Below are positions 49,827 through 61,687 of a stretch of 64,000 nt of DNA, in pieces. Below the pieces are notes generated by a model that was not told where the DNA came from, made no database searches, and worked only from the letters and a program-made list of their open reading frames with translations. Origin of the DNA: Holothuria scabra (taxonomy: Eukaryota; Echinodermata; Holothuroidea; Aspidochirotida; Holothuriidae); the NCBI GenBank assembly GCA_037179385.1, contig CM074193.1, forward strand, positions 41,448,846 to 41,512,845. Direction: 5' to 3'. Within the stretch, counting starts at the first letter, position 1; the number at the start of each line of letters is the position of its first letter. The translations under genes were made by a program, and so were the position numbers.

Positions 49827-51430
49827 CAGTGGCGTAGCCACGGGGGGGGGGGGCCTGGGGGGCCTAGGCCCCCAAGATTTTCTTCATCCCCCCCCCCCCC
49901 CCCCCCAGATTTTTTGCGTCTTGATAAAGTAATTGAAAAAAAATAAAATGTTTGAACGGAAATAAACGTTGAAGTATATCCTTTAAAACAGTAAATAAAT
50001 AAAATGTGTAAAAATTAAAAAAAAAAAAAAACATGGATGAATGTGTGTAATGTGTAATGTGTATGAAACCAAGTAATAACTTCAAAATGCCTACTTTCAC
50101 TAAATTGGATACCGTTTGTGATCTGCACTGTCGTTTATTGCATTTCACTTCGAAGATGAAACGAAAGTCTCGACGATAAACTTTAATGTAACTTTGTTAG
50201 GTAAAGACCCTTTCTGCCTTTCGGATTGCTGATTGATTTACTGAAAATAAGGCAATCGTACACTGGAGACCACTCTTACACGACCATTCCTATACTTTAT
50301 CATACACAAAATATGCCGTAAGCAGGTAAGGGTACGGTACTGCCTTCGGATAATTCTTCCCTTCCATCCTTAACATTTAGGCCTACGTCGTGCCTCACTC
50401 CTGCCCATGACAAGTGCCACTGTAGGACGATTTTTTCGACAAGTCCTCTTTTTACTAGTTGGCACTGGGGGGGATTTGTAAAATGTCCACAAGGTCCGGA
50501 TTTCATGTGTTTCCTTCTGCTTTGCGGTTCAATTATTCTGAGAGATTTATTCGTAGTATTTTAATTTTGACTATGTAATGTACCGATGAACAAATACTGC
50601 ACCATTTTGCAAATTGTTTCTTTGGCAGTATGTATGTCTCTTGTAAAATCTCTACAAAAACTAAAAATATTTTGATATTTTTCATGCTTCCCAAAAAGGG
50701 AAAATCCTAAAACTGTAAAACTTAGGCCTGTAATCAGTTCAAAGTTTTGCCAAACATAGCACCATTTTGCATCTATAAAGAAAGTTTCTCAGAGGGGGAC
50801 ACAACTACTTTTGGTTTTCCTGTTAAAGGGTAAGGTACTGCCTGAGGTAAGCTGAAATCCATTCAAATATTGGCGCATTTGCGGCTGGGTACATCCAGTT
50901 TAAAACACGTGGGGAGTGCCGTTTCCGGCCATCTGGAGGGGTTTTGAAGCCCAAAATTTTCTTGTACGCTCCGCGCCAACTGATGGTGGCGCTCCGCTTA
51001 GATTCAAATATTGCCGCATCTGCGATCTACGTCCTGAAATTTACAATTTTCCCAAGGGAAAGGGAGATACCGGTTCCTTTCAGTCTCATCCCCCAGGCCA
51101 CAGATTAGAAGTGACCAGTTTCGGGGGCCCTAAAAAGTGTATGCATATTACCATTTTTCATAGATTGATTTTTTATTCTCATTATTTGAGAAGTCGCAGA
51201 CATGAGATTCGTATTTCAAGGCTGGATACATCCAGCTTAAAACACATGGGAAGTGCCGTTTCCGGCCATCTGGGGGGTTTTAAAGTCCAAAATTTTCTTG
51301 TACGCTCCCCGCCAACCGATGGTGGCGCTCCGCTTAGATAGTCTTGCCGTGTCTGACCCTCGGAGATACCAGGCCCCCCCCCCACTTGTTACCTAGGCCC
51401 CCCAAAAATCGCATCCTGACTACGCCACTG
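49827..51430 (+). mobile_element. hAT-like non-autonomous element (ii), 1.6 kb, TSD TGTCGAAT
   Basis: Ends CAGTGGCGTAGCCACGGGG and ...gactacgccactg; perfect 8-bp duplication tgtcgaat at 49819-49826 and 51431-51438, derived from the minisatellite unit. Long G and C homopolymers flank both termini internally. Internally there are two similar blocks at about 50880-51005 and 51215-51345, each with gtgccgtttccggccatctgg followed by the hairpin module. No transposase coding seen. Confidence 0.9.
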
Positions 51431-51643
51431 TGTCGAATGAAATTAGTATGCCGATTCCCTTGATATGACACCAATTATTCGCCAAAACTTGATGCTCACA
51501 AACCGTGCGCATCAAATAAAAACACTTACGTGAACAAATAAGTAATTAACATCAACATACGTGAAGAAATAAGTAATTAACATCAACTTATGACTATAGC
51601 CTAATTTCCGTTAACAGCATCAACGACTAGAATGTATTCAATT

Positions 51644-53459
51644 CAGTGGCGTAGCTACTGGGGGGGGGGGCAGGGGGAAAGTTGCCCCCCGGAAAACATT
51701 TTGGGGAAATTTGATGAAATTGGGAAATTTGATAAATTTTCTTATTGTAACAAAAATTTCTCAAAATTTTTGTTTGAATAAGAAATTGTGAGACATTTCT
51801 CATAAATAATTCGTATTTTCATGCAAAAAAACCCCCCAGATTTCGTCAGTGTCGCATGAACTGTCCCTACTCGCGTTCCACAGAAATGTCCTCGCCGCGT
51901 TGCAGATTGAATGTTCTCTTGTATACGGTACGCGCGGGTGTTATGATCAGTGTATTTGAGTGCACAGGAGGCTGTTATTCAGGAATTTAACAACAGCTGA
52001 TACAGTACAACTAACACTGAAAGGCTGGAAACCCGAACTTATCCCCTTCTTCACAGTTTCTGCGTTGTACACTTTGGGAATTCAGTAAAAGGATGTGAAA
52101 ACTGACAAGTCACTAACATAGACCCCCCCCCCCCCCGAGGTTATTATATTGTCCTGCAAGCTAGTAGTAGCTATACCGATTTTACTCTGTGTACATAACG
52201 ATGGATGGGGATGAAACAATCTATGGCCAACGAAAAAACTTAAAGTTAGTCTAGAAATTAGAATGAACGGGACCCATTGGCATACTTAGATTTTGTTACT
52301 CAGCCTAATCCATGGAAGCTTAAAGGCTAGTTCGGGAAAATAGCTTTCTGCTCACTTGGATGTAACAACAGACGGGTCCAGGGATACCTTGTAGCCTTCT
52401 ACACCTAACATACTTCTGCTCTAACAGGATATCCTGTGTGATCGAGCCACTCTTAGGCCTCCTTTTAGTGGCGTACGAAGGGGGGGGGGGACCACTGGGC
52501 CATACCCCCCTCACATATGCCATTTTCTCTTTGTTCTTAAAAGTGCTTAGTCAAACTTTAATAACACAGATTTTAATTCAAAAGATAGCATATGTGGCAC
52601 CAGACTGCATATCAGGACATCCAATTTTTTCCAAAATTTCCAAAGGTCCTTCAATGATGCCAATTTTTTTTAATTCCTACAAACAGGCAAATTCTGTCAA
52701 ATTCCAATTTTTGCTCAAAAAGGCAGACTCTGTATACCACTGGTGGCATCGATAAAAATAAAGACTACATGTTCAGATTCTCAGATTTTGACCATCTGAG
52801 GGGTATGATTCTTCGAAATTTTCTCTACGCTCGGCGCCAACCAATGGTGGCGCTCCGCTTAGATAATCTTTATGACAAAATAAGGTTTTGTGGCCAAGAA
52901 AACCACAAATCCTATACCGATTAAAGCTGTTTTATTTTGACTCCTAACAGTGTGCAAATTTAATGACAAATTTTACTATGTAAGGTAGCATAAATGGCAT
53001 AAGGATGCATGTAAAGACACAAATGTTTTAGTTTTATCCTCATGAACCACGATGATTCAATCTTTAATACCGTTCCTGTCAAAGTCGAAAATCTTGCACC
53101 ATTTTGCATCTAGGCTCCTTGAAAACGTCAAAAAATTTTCGGACACCCCTCCCCTTAGACCATACTACATGCCCCCCCCCCCCCTCAGAGAAATCCTGCC
53201 TACGCCACTGCGTTAGTATATACAAATAAACCAGATATTGTTAACCAAAATAATATACAAAGAGTTGTTATTTCCAATTGTTCTATGTTATAGTTGAAGA
53301 TTAAAATGCAGGTAATATTACATAATGTTAATTATGGTAATGTGGTAAATGTTGTAAATTTGCATACTTTATATGAAATACATACACATTGACCGGGAAT
53401 AGTTTTGGGGAAATTTTATACCTTTGCTCCTCCTGGAAAAAATCCTAGCTACGCCACTG
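51644..53459 (-). mobile_element. hAT-like non-autonomous element (iii), 1.8 kb, TSD ATTCAATT
   Basis: Perfect duplication attcaatt at 51636-51643 and 53460-53467; ends cagtggcgtagctactgggg and tcctagctacgccactg. Its sequence is collinear with the reverse complement of element (i), including the internal pair of ends (52457 tagtggcgtacgaagg; 53211 tgcctacgccactgcgttag) and the same junction phrase cgttagta-atacaaataaacc. It lacks the 499-bp MITE of (i). Confidence 0.9.
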
Positions 53460-53467
53460 ATTCAATT

Positions 53468-55640
53468 CCTACGTGTCGCACTATAAATTAACACAACATC
53501 ATAATTTCTCCTCGAAAATTGCCGAAGATTGTAAGATGAGTTTTACATCTCTGGCCATGATTGTTTTGATCGCTGCTCTTAGCGACGTGACGTAAAATTG
53601 GGTCGTAGACCTCCTTCTGATCAATTTAACTTCCTTTGTGTTGTGCATACTAAAGTTACAAGTATAGGCCACACCCTTAACTCAAAGGTAACAGGTTTTC
53701 GATCCCTGTTTGTATTTCTGACAAAGGAGTGTAAAAAGAACAGGCCAAATATTGGTAGTCCACGTGTCATAGCCCTAATTCTAAGCCTAAAAATGATGAT
53801 TTTGAAACAAATTTTAAAAACTTTTGAAAACCGATTTTTGCCATTATCTCTTTTCAAAGAAACTTGCTTTTACGGATTTCATATATTTACATTGACAGAG
53901 CATGTAATCTGCTAGTCTTGCTCAAGACGGTATTATTAGTACTACAGCAGTTGTACACTCGATACGTCTGTACAACAAGAGTTGTGAACACGCCTTCTAC
54001 CTGTCCTCAAAAGATATTTCTATGATATTGAAAGAGATACTCGAGTACGTACAGTCTAGTTGACAAGCGCCCTCATTTTGGATCCAGAGTCGAAATAGTG
54101 TGGAAAACAAGTACTATACTAACGTCTTGACCAAGACTAGTAATCTGCAGGCCTACGTCCTATGCCTAAATTGTCGCTATACCGCGAAGCTGTAATTTGT
54201 ATCATTTGACGACGACTGTAATATTTCAAACAAACTTTAGACTTGAATGGAAAAACATCATATTCTTGCAGAGTGTATTTATTTTGACCTTTCCTTGCAT
54301 AATTTCGAAAATATTTCAACTTTCTTGCAAAATCTGTTGATTTGAACTACTTGAGCTTATACACACAAAACTATAGCAGCTTGCTACGCCTATACCACTG
54401 ATCTACATACCTGGATGTAAGGTGGTGCCGAAAAATTGAAGCAACAAACTCGCCAAATTGTGTGCGGCAAAAGCGTCGGGTACAGGCGCCACTCTCCACA
54501 CAGTTAGATAGGCAATTCGATATGATGGCTTGATAATTTGACGTTTTTGGCTTGAAATAAGGCCAGATATGTTGTGGAACGTGTTCATTTTCAACAGAAA
54601 TATCAATTACTTTGAAAAACTGAACATGATCATGTTAAAATGAGCGTCAAACTTTCACTTAGTGCCGTTTGACTAGGGAGTGACAGCTCGATCCCTGGCA
54701 GCCTGGTTTGACTGGGTGACTAGGCCGTCTCATCCCTCTGTCTTCCACAGTCACAACTAAATGCAAGTTCAATAAACGGTGGGGGAGAGGGGGTTATCGA
54801 GTCTTACCCTGTAAATTCGAGCCCAAAAATGTTTTTCCGGGGGTGGGGGGGGGGGTGAGTCTTTGGGAGGCATAGGACACTCTTGTAGTCGGAGGCCACG
54901 GATTAAGTTAGCGCCGGAGAAACCTGGCTTGTCCGACAGAAGACTTTTTTCAAGGTCAGACTCTGCCAGGGGGTGAATTTATCAGGAGTGACTTAGGAAC
55001 TGGGTCTTCATTTGTTACTGTGTAGAGGAGACTAACAGTTGTGAGAGACTTAAATGCTAGGGTGCCTTGTAAAAGCATGAACTTAGTTCAAGTACTCCTA
55101 TTTAGTAGGCCTACCATGGAACCAGCACAGACTTCATTGTTTCTAACTTCATATATTTGCAATCTGTCGCTGAATAATTGAAACTAAAAGCAGCACGTGA
55201 TTTTGGCATTTTTGTTGTCTTCAATTTAGGTCGCATACAATATATACGTTTTAGTAAAAATATCAAGAAATTTAGCTGTGTTAAAAGTTTGTCAGTTGTC
55301 CCTCAGTGCCCTCAGGCTGTACGAATCAGTGAAGTTTGTGCCGCGGCTGAATGTTTTTGCCACGACCTGTAAAATGGCCACCGCAAGAATTCCGGTTGCT
55401 TCAATTTGTCAATAGGCAGTTACAAGCACGCCTAAAATCCAGGTATATAGATCAGTGGCCTATACTCGCACGTACAGTGGCGACAATCTAAGATTGCATT
55501 ATGCTTTGTCCATGTATATAGTAATTCCGTGCTTGCTTTCCAGCCGATATCGAATAGATTGTTATTGCCATTCTCCCTTGAAGATTTTCTTCAGTTACTG
55601 AAGTACCGAAATTTCTAAATTGTACTCATTACTATACAGT
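53468..55640. other. No gene recognised; repeat copy at 54170-54345
   Basis: Contains the minus-strand partner of the 36725-36905 repeat and a ggggtggggggggggg tract near 54840. No supported exon. Confidence 0.45.
54170..54345 (-). repeat. Dispersed repeat, copy 2 (partner at 36725-36905)
   Basis: The reverse complement reads aacagattttgcaagaaagttgaaatattttcgaaattatgcaa and continues collinearly with 36725-36905. The frame MKYFRNYARKGQ is shared at the start of both copies. Confidence 0.75.
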
Positions 55641-55645
55641 CATTA

Positions 55646-55884
55646 CACTCTAAAAAATATTTAAACGATTTTGCTTAAAAATTAGGATACTCACGAAAAT
55701 GAGTATTTCTATTCGAAATAAGTGAGTACTTCAAATGAATTTGTGCAAAATTTTACACAAATTGCTGAATTTGTGCAAAATTTTACACAAATTGAGTTGA
55801 AGTACTCACTTATTTCGAGTAGAAATACTCATTTTCGTGAGTATCCTAATTTTTAAACAAAATCGTTTAAATATTTTTAGAGTG
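55646..55884. mobile_element. Palindromic MITE, 239 bp, TA target duplication
   Basis: The terminal CACTCTAAAAA repeats extend into arms of about 90 bp that are almost perfectly complementary. It is flanked by TA on both sides (55644-55645, 55885-55886), as in Tc1/mariner-type MITEs. The centre holds two direct copies of gaatttgtgcaaaattttacac-aaattg, each itself palindromic. Confidence 0.92.
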
Positions 55885-56022
55885 TATCTTCTCAGTTTCC
55901 AATGAAAACCAATTTTAACAATTCCTTTAATGACAGTGGTACATTTATTAGTTAAGTTATGATCATGGTACTCTTTCCGGGTTTTCAATGAATTTTCCTC
56001 TTATATTCCACTTACACTTTTC

Positions 56023-56185
56023 GACTGCAGCCAAGTGGTTGGGGCATCAGACTTATATTCGGGAGATCGGGAGTTCGAGTCCCGGCCGGTTGATCAGTTC
56101 ATACAGAAGACTTTAAAAACGGAACATACTGCCATTGTGCTTGGTGCTCAGCAAAAGCAATGGAGTATAGGAAAATTAATCCAGT
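56023..56185 (+). mobile_element. tRNA-derived SINE
   Basis: A-box-like ccaagtggttggggc (56031-56045), an exact B box gttcgagtcc (56073-56082), then the body core actgccattgtgcttggtgctcagcaaaagcaatggagtatagg (56129-56171) shared with 46580-46623. The head differs from that of 3028-3312, so two tRNA-headed subfamilies may share one core. Confidence 0.8.
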
Positions 56186-57213
56186 ACTTCAGTTTGTCTT
56201 TACTATAACATTCAGAGGCTTACCTGATAATTGTACATGAATTTGTCAGGTGTTATTATGATCAACTGTACAAAGAAAACGAGGGAAAAAGTTTCGATCA
56301 CATTTTAATCTTAACAAACTACGAGTAGACTTTTCATCAAAACACTGTAATTTACTCACTTCACTCACGCAGGGAAATTTGTAAACGTTCGGAACTTGAA
56401 GGGAAGATGGTGGTAGCAAGGAGGGGGTAAGACCGTTACAACTCTCTGGCTATAGTGAAGTACCCAAGTAGTGGCTATCTAGAAAATTAAAATACAGCTG
56501 CACATTTAATACGGTTGCAACCACCTCACCCCCCCCCCCCTTCAAAAAGAAAAGAAAAGAAAATAGGGAATAAATTTGCTTAGGCTATTGTCTTTGGCCA
56601 ACTGAACAACTTTATTACTGAAGGATGAAATATCTTTCGACTATAACCGTTCATCTGGGGAAACTTCTACCTCTCTTCCCAACATTCACCCTGGTTTTGG
56701 GGAGTGTGACAACATCTAGTATGCCAATGACTTTTATGCACTGTCTAGCCCAACAATCTGGCCTAGTCAGTGGTGACACCAAAGAAGGGGCATGAAGGCT
56801 TCTCTATGTCAGAACTTCAGATTCCCCAAGTTGCCCTCCAAGTGTTCAGAACCAAATATATCTATACCGAGATTTTATTTTCCACCTTAAGTCAATGCTT
56901 CACTTGGTAACTGGACCCTACCGGGGTTTTATTCATTAGGGAGCCCTGGTTTTTACTTGGACCCATCAGCTAAAGCAAATCATACATGTCTTTAAAGTGA
57001 AACTAAATTTTTCTCCTTTACGCTTCACATATACTTAAATCTCGGGGCTCCCGCGAGTGTGTAAGGGTCTGGTCACTTTATTCCCATCCACTAGTAAACA
57101 AATACGGTAATGATTGTTTATGATGAGTGCGATAGCTTTTAATTATAGCATGAGTTGAAAGATTGCACTTGTATTCAACGAATGAAATTTGTTTTACAAA
57201 ACACCTACCGTAC
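56186..57213. other. No gene recognised
   Basis: Contains a C11 tract near 56530 followed by AAAAG repeats. If the candidate exon at 57214-57301 is real, this is its first intron on the minus strand; I could not find a second exon here. Confidence 0.4.
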
Positions 57214-57301
57214 CTTGTTTTGTAGAAGCCCTAAAGTCCCACACTTGTTGAGCAAGTAAATCCTCGTTTAAGAGCACAAAATTTGCAAATCCAACCGCCA
57301 T
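57214..57301 (-). CDS. Candidate first coding exon of an unknown gene
   Basis: On the minus strand ATG (57301) in context acaaaATGgcgg opens 29 codons (MAVGFANFVLLNEDLLAQQV...) ending at a consensus donor acaaaacaag|gtacgg (57214/57213), phase 1. Good start context plus a good donor in a short codon-like stretch is suggestive, but I recognise no family and see no second exon. It could be chance. Confidence 0.3.
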
Positions 57302-58643
57302 TTTGTAACACTAGGTAGATTAGAGGGCGCTCTCATGGCGCGTTAACTAGATTCGTTGACGTACGTCTTCTGTCTGAAACGTACTTGTATGTATAGCTTA
57401 TATGCTGTGCATGGTTCTCACCGTGATTATTCATTCGCTGCGACGTAGATCAATGTGAACGTACGAACTACGTATGTAGGCCCACGTACCGCTTAGCCTA
57501 CTATTGCACCCTTAGCTCTCTTCCTATTGCACGATGGGGACGACTATTGCTCTGTACATGAACTGATCGTGTGATGGTTAGGGGGGGGGGGGGGGCAATG
57601 ACCAGCATGTGACTACCAGTCCTACAATCATATGTAGAACAATTAAGAAGGTGTTACATAAAGTAAAATATATATCATGACAGGACGATCCACAATGAAG
57701 GGGTTACAACCATGAGTCATCAATTTTCCTGCCCCAACCAGTACTAAAACGCATCCTTTATGTACGCATAATTTATAAAAAGTCTATTGTCGTTGCACTT
57801 GCGAACGTGCACAGTGCAGTGGGTGTACCCATGATGCTCTGCTAGTATATAGTTGGTGTAAGGTATATTTCTGTTGGGGGTAGAAACTAATAAACATCCG
57901 ATGTGCTATACTCGCGTCAGAGCACGATAAAAGTCAGGCGACGGTACGGCAAGTTCGAATTTGGAGCCTTCTTCACATGACATAATACGGAAACTTAAGT
58001 TTGCACTCACAGATATGATGAACTTCGTGGTTTAACCCCTCCCGCTTGGAACTCCGACAGGGACTTTGACTTTGGACCCAACACCCACTGGCAAACTTGG
58101 TTGTGTTTCGTTGAGGGTTTCTGACACATCAATCCTAGTTTCCCCACTTTTTAAATAATGGTACAACAAAGTTCTTTTGAAGTTATCGTTTGGAGGAATC
58201 TGTCAATGAATAATTTCGATATCTTTAACGTTCCAGAGATAAGCCTTTTCGAAGTTTGAATGGTTCTGAAGCAGCTTGATTCCCATGCCAAAGTAAGGAT
58301 GTGGAGTTTGCAAATAGTTGACATTTCTTTTGTTACACATTGAATTTTTTAATTACTTACCGTATCAACTAGTTTTATAAGACTTGGTACGTGATATTGA
58401 TGGTTTTCAAGCCGGATATAATTTAAGTTTGCAAAATTAATCAAGGGAGTTGCTCAAGCAACTGGCTGATTAAACCCTGATTGCATACTAATGAAACAGC
58501 TCTCCTTGATATCAGGGAGTTGCTAGCAACTCCCTGTTGACATGAAGGTTGTAAAAAGCAACAGATAGAATTATAGCCATACTTGACAAGTCTTAGGCTC
58601 TCCTCGACATCACAAGGTTTAATATTTAGCTCATGTTTATGCA
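57302..58643. other. No gene recognised
   Basis: Contains a G18 tract near 57575 and a short duplicated phrase gggagttgctcaagcaact / gggagttgctagcaactccc near 58445-58535. No exon or complete element defined. Confidence 0.4.
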
Positions 58644-60055
58644 CAGTGGAGTATGAAGGGGGGAGGGGCATTTGGACCATGCCCCCACTCACAGATGCAA
58701 TTTTTTAAGATCCTAAAAAGTACGTATAGCCATACTTTAGAGACACAGATTTTAATTCAAAAGACAGAATATGTCACGGTAGCACCAGATTGCATGTAAG
58801 GACACCCGATTTTTCAAAAACTGTCAAAGGGGAAGGACTCTCTCTGCAATGCCCCTCAGTGATGCCAATTTTGTCAAATTCCAAATTTTACTTAAAAAGG
58901 TAGCCTCTGTATCTCTCTGATAGCACCGATTACCTCTGAGGACTCCTACCTTTTTAAGAGTATCCAAAAGGGAGGGCCCATCCCTTCGATTCCTTTCCGT
59001 GCCGATATGGACGTACGAGACGGGGACAGGGTAGGGAAGGGTGCTCAGGTGCTGTGAGAAATCGTTGGCCATTTATCACGCAAGAGGTTAGGGGTAAAAT
59101 CATTCGAGCAGTCACAGACAATTTCATCAGTTCAGCGGATTTTTAATTTAATCAAAAGCCACAGTAGAGAAGCATTAGCATACTTTCAATTCCGTTGTAC
59201 CGTTTCTCCGAAAAGAAAAAAGACCATTTAATATAGTGGTGGTAGTACACTTTACGTGGTAGGCTAATATGATCTGATCACTCAGCATGTTCCTGATTTT
59301 GTTCTTATTGGAAACAACAGTCAATCATAAAGACTGCATCTTTGGATTCTCTTTACAAGCATGAAAACGCAATTTTCGACTATCTGAGGCGTCGCGATCA
59401 TTTTCAAAATTTTCTCCACGCTCCGCACCAAAAAATGGTGGCGCTCCACTTAGATAGTCTTTCTGGCAAAATTACATTTTGGTGGTCAAGTTAGCTCTTA
59501 ATAACTCTCTGATCACTTTCCAGTTTGCGAACATATTTTTAAATAACCATTTTATTGCAAACGACAGAAGATAGCGACTCGTTAGGTTATTCATGTAAGT
59601 GCGGAATATGCTATTTCCGGCCATCTGAGGGTCTGATATTTTTTGAAATTTTCTCTACTCTTCCGCGCCAACTAATATTGGCGCCAGGCTAAGATAATAA
59701 TTATGGCAAAATGACGTTTTATGGCCAAGAAAAACCGCAAACTAAAATGCTCCCGTTCGCCTAAACCGATCGATGCTCGTTTATTTAAACTTAATGACAA
59801 GAGTTTTACATCGAAAGATAGCCTAAGTGGCATAAGATTGCATGTAAAGACACAAAAGTTTCAGCTTTATCCTCATGAATCACCACAATTCAACTTTTCA
59901 CACTGATCCTGTCAAAGTCGAATATTTTGCACCACTTTGCATCTAGGCTCCTTGAAAACGCGAAAAATTTTCGAAAGGGATGGGGACACCCTCTCCCCCA
60001 GGCCGTCGATCACTCAACATACTGCGTGCCCCCCCCCCTTCAGTGTAAGGCACTG
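58644..60055 (+). mobile_element. Older hAT-like non-autonomous element (iv), 1.4 kb
   Basis: The left end cagtggagtatgaaggggggaggggcatttggacc resembles the internal end of element (iii) (tagtggcgtacgaagg...ggaccactgggcc); the right end is about ccttcagtgtaaggcactg. Flanks tttatgca (58636-58643) and tttatgtt (60056-60063) agree at 6 of 8. It contains two copies of the hairpin module (59407-59458, 59644-59695). Diverged, so boundaries are less certain. Confidence 0.6.
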
Positions 60056-61687
60056 TTTATGTTTGATTGAGGCCAAATCAGAACACATCTTGCAAATGGA
60101 CAATTTTTGATGGATTTTGATGGGAATTGTGGCTAATTTTTTATGCTTTCTACATCAAATACAGAACAATTTTCATGTCACCAGACATTTAAGTAGGACT
60201 CACAGTGATATAAACAAGCTGCTTTAGCCAGCGGCATGTGCAGGGGGGCCCAGTGGGCAATCCCCCCCCCCCCCCACATGAGAAGGGAGAAAATGAGTGA
60301 GGGAGAAAAAAGGAGGGAAAAAGGGTAAGAAGAAGGAGAGAAAGTGAAAAGAAGAACAACTAATAAAAAGAAGAAGGAAAGAAAAGAAATGAAGATGGAA
60401 ACGAGAGGAATGTTGCGGAAATGGTAGCAGTGACGTAAATTATAGAAGAATACTACAAACTGCTTCTTCATAGACATGGAAAGGGGACTCGAGTGAGTTT
60501 GGCGGGGAAATATTTCCGCCTTCGACCACCCTTGCCCTAACATATGGATGGATGAACCAATATTATTCAGGGGTGACGTGTGTAATGTAGCCAGCTTTCA
60601 GCGTGAATGAATGACATCATGGTGCCAATAGAAGCAATCCTTTATTGTACACCTTCCAAAACCTCTGAGTACATATTTTCTTTAGGGGCGTCGAGAATGT
60701 TTATATATTATACTGTTTATATATCTTCCCAAAGCGATGGCTGTGCTGCCACAGCATTTGCCCGAAAAATAGAAAGACATTATAGCCAGGGTAACTTAAT
60801 CAAAGAGCTAAAAAATTGTGACCCTTTTCGGAAGCCTGTCGCTTAAAAGAAACAATTATTCTTCAGCCTGTATTTGTATTTGAGTCTTGTGCAACATAAT
60901 TCCCGAAAAGGCCGATTATTTTAATATCTTCAAATCTTTGCCCGAAAAACAGAAAAGGTAAATTAAAAATGGTAACTAAGATTCACTACACATTCGGGTA
61001 ACTTGTAAAGAAAAGTTTTTCCTCGCCCCACTTCATACTGTAGTCTGGCAAAATGTTTGTCCGAAATAAAAAATACTAAGGTCAAAGGTTACGCTTAGAT
61101 AGTCTTTCTGGCTGAAATTTAGTTTAAAGTGAACGCTTTTCAAAAAGCGAAAACTCAAAAATAGCGACTGTTTTGATCATCCTTTTAAAACCTGGGAAAT
61201 GCCATTTTCGACTGTCCAAGGCGTATGATCTTTCAAAATTTTCTCTACGCTCCGCGCCAACTGATGGTGGCACTCCGCTTAGATAGTGGGCCTGCTGCCA
61301 TGAACTGTCCTGTACTGGTATTCATCATTCCAAACTTCATCACTGAGCACACACCACGGGAATTCTTGGGCACTGGTTTTGGGATGTTTCTTATAAATTG
61401 TATCTAATAAATATTTTTTAAGTACAGTGAAAACTGAGGGAAAATAAAAAAAAAAAAATAATAATGATGCATTTTTTATATTTTTATGTTTATTTTTACA
61501 ATGTTGCTAGTGTTTTTCCACTTACATAGAGGTAATCAGGCCTGGGAGGTGCCGTGCCTTTTCCAGCGATCGGGAGGCATTTTTTCTTGAGTTCCGAGCA
61601 AACCCAATTTTTTGCCAGCAATAGGCGCGTATTTGATTTCAGTGAGATCATTCTTAGAAAGTAGCTCATAAAATACATAACAATGGG
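60056..61687. other. Decayed hAT-like sequence, no gene
   Basis: A possible element end at about 60230 (cagcggcatgtgcaggggggcccagtggg) and one further hairpin module (61236-61287) suggest another degraded member of the same family, but no matching opposite end is found. No supported exon. Confidence 0.4.

Noticed and set aside
50916..51341. 141-codon frame inside element (ii)
   Set aside because: It spans two internal repeat blocks with the hairpin module; its repetitive peptide is a translation of non-coding repeats.
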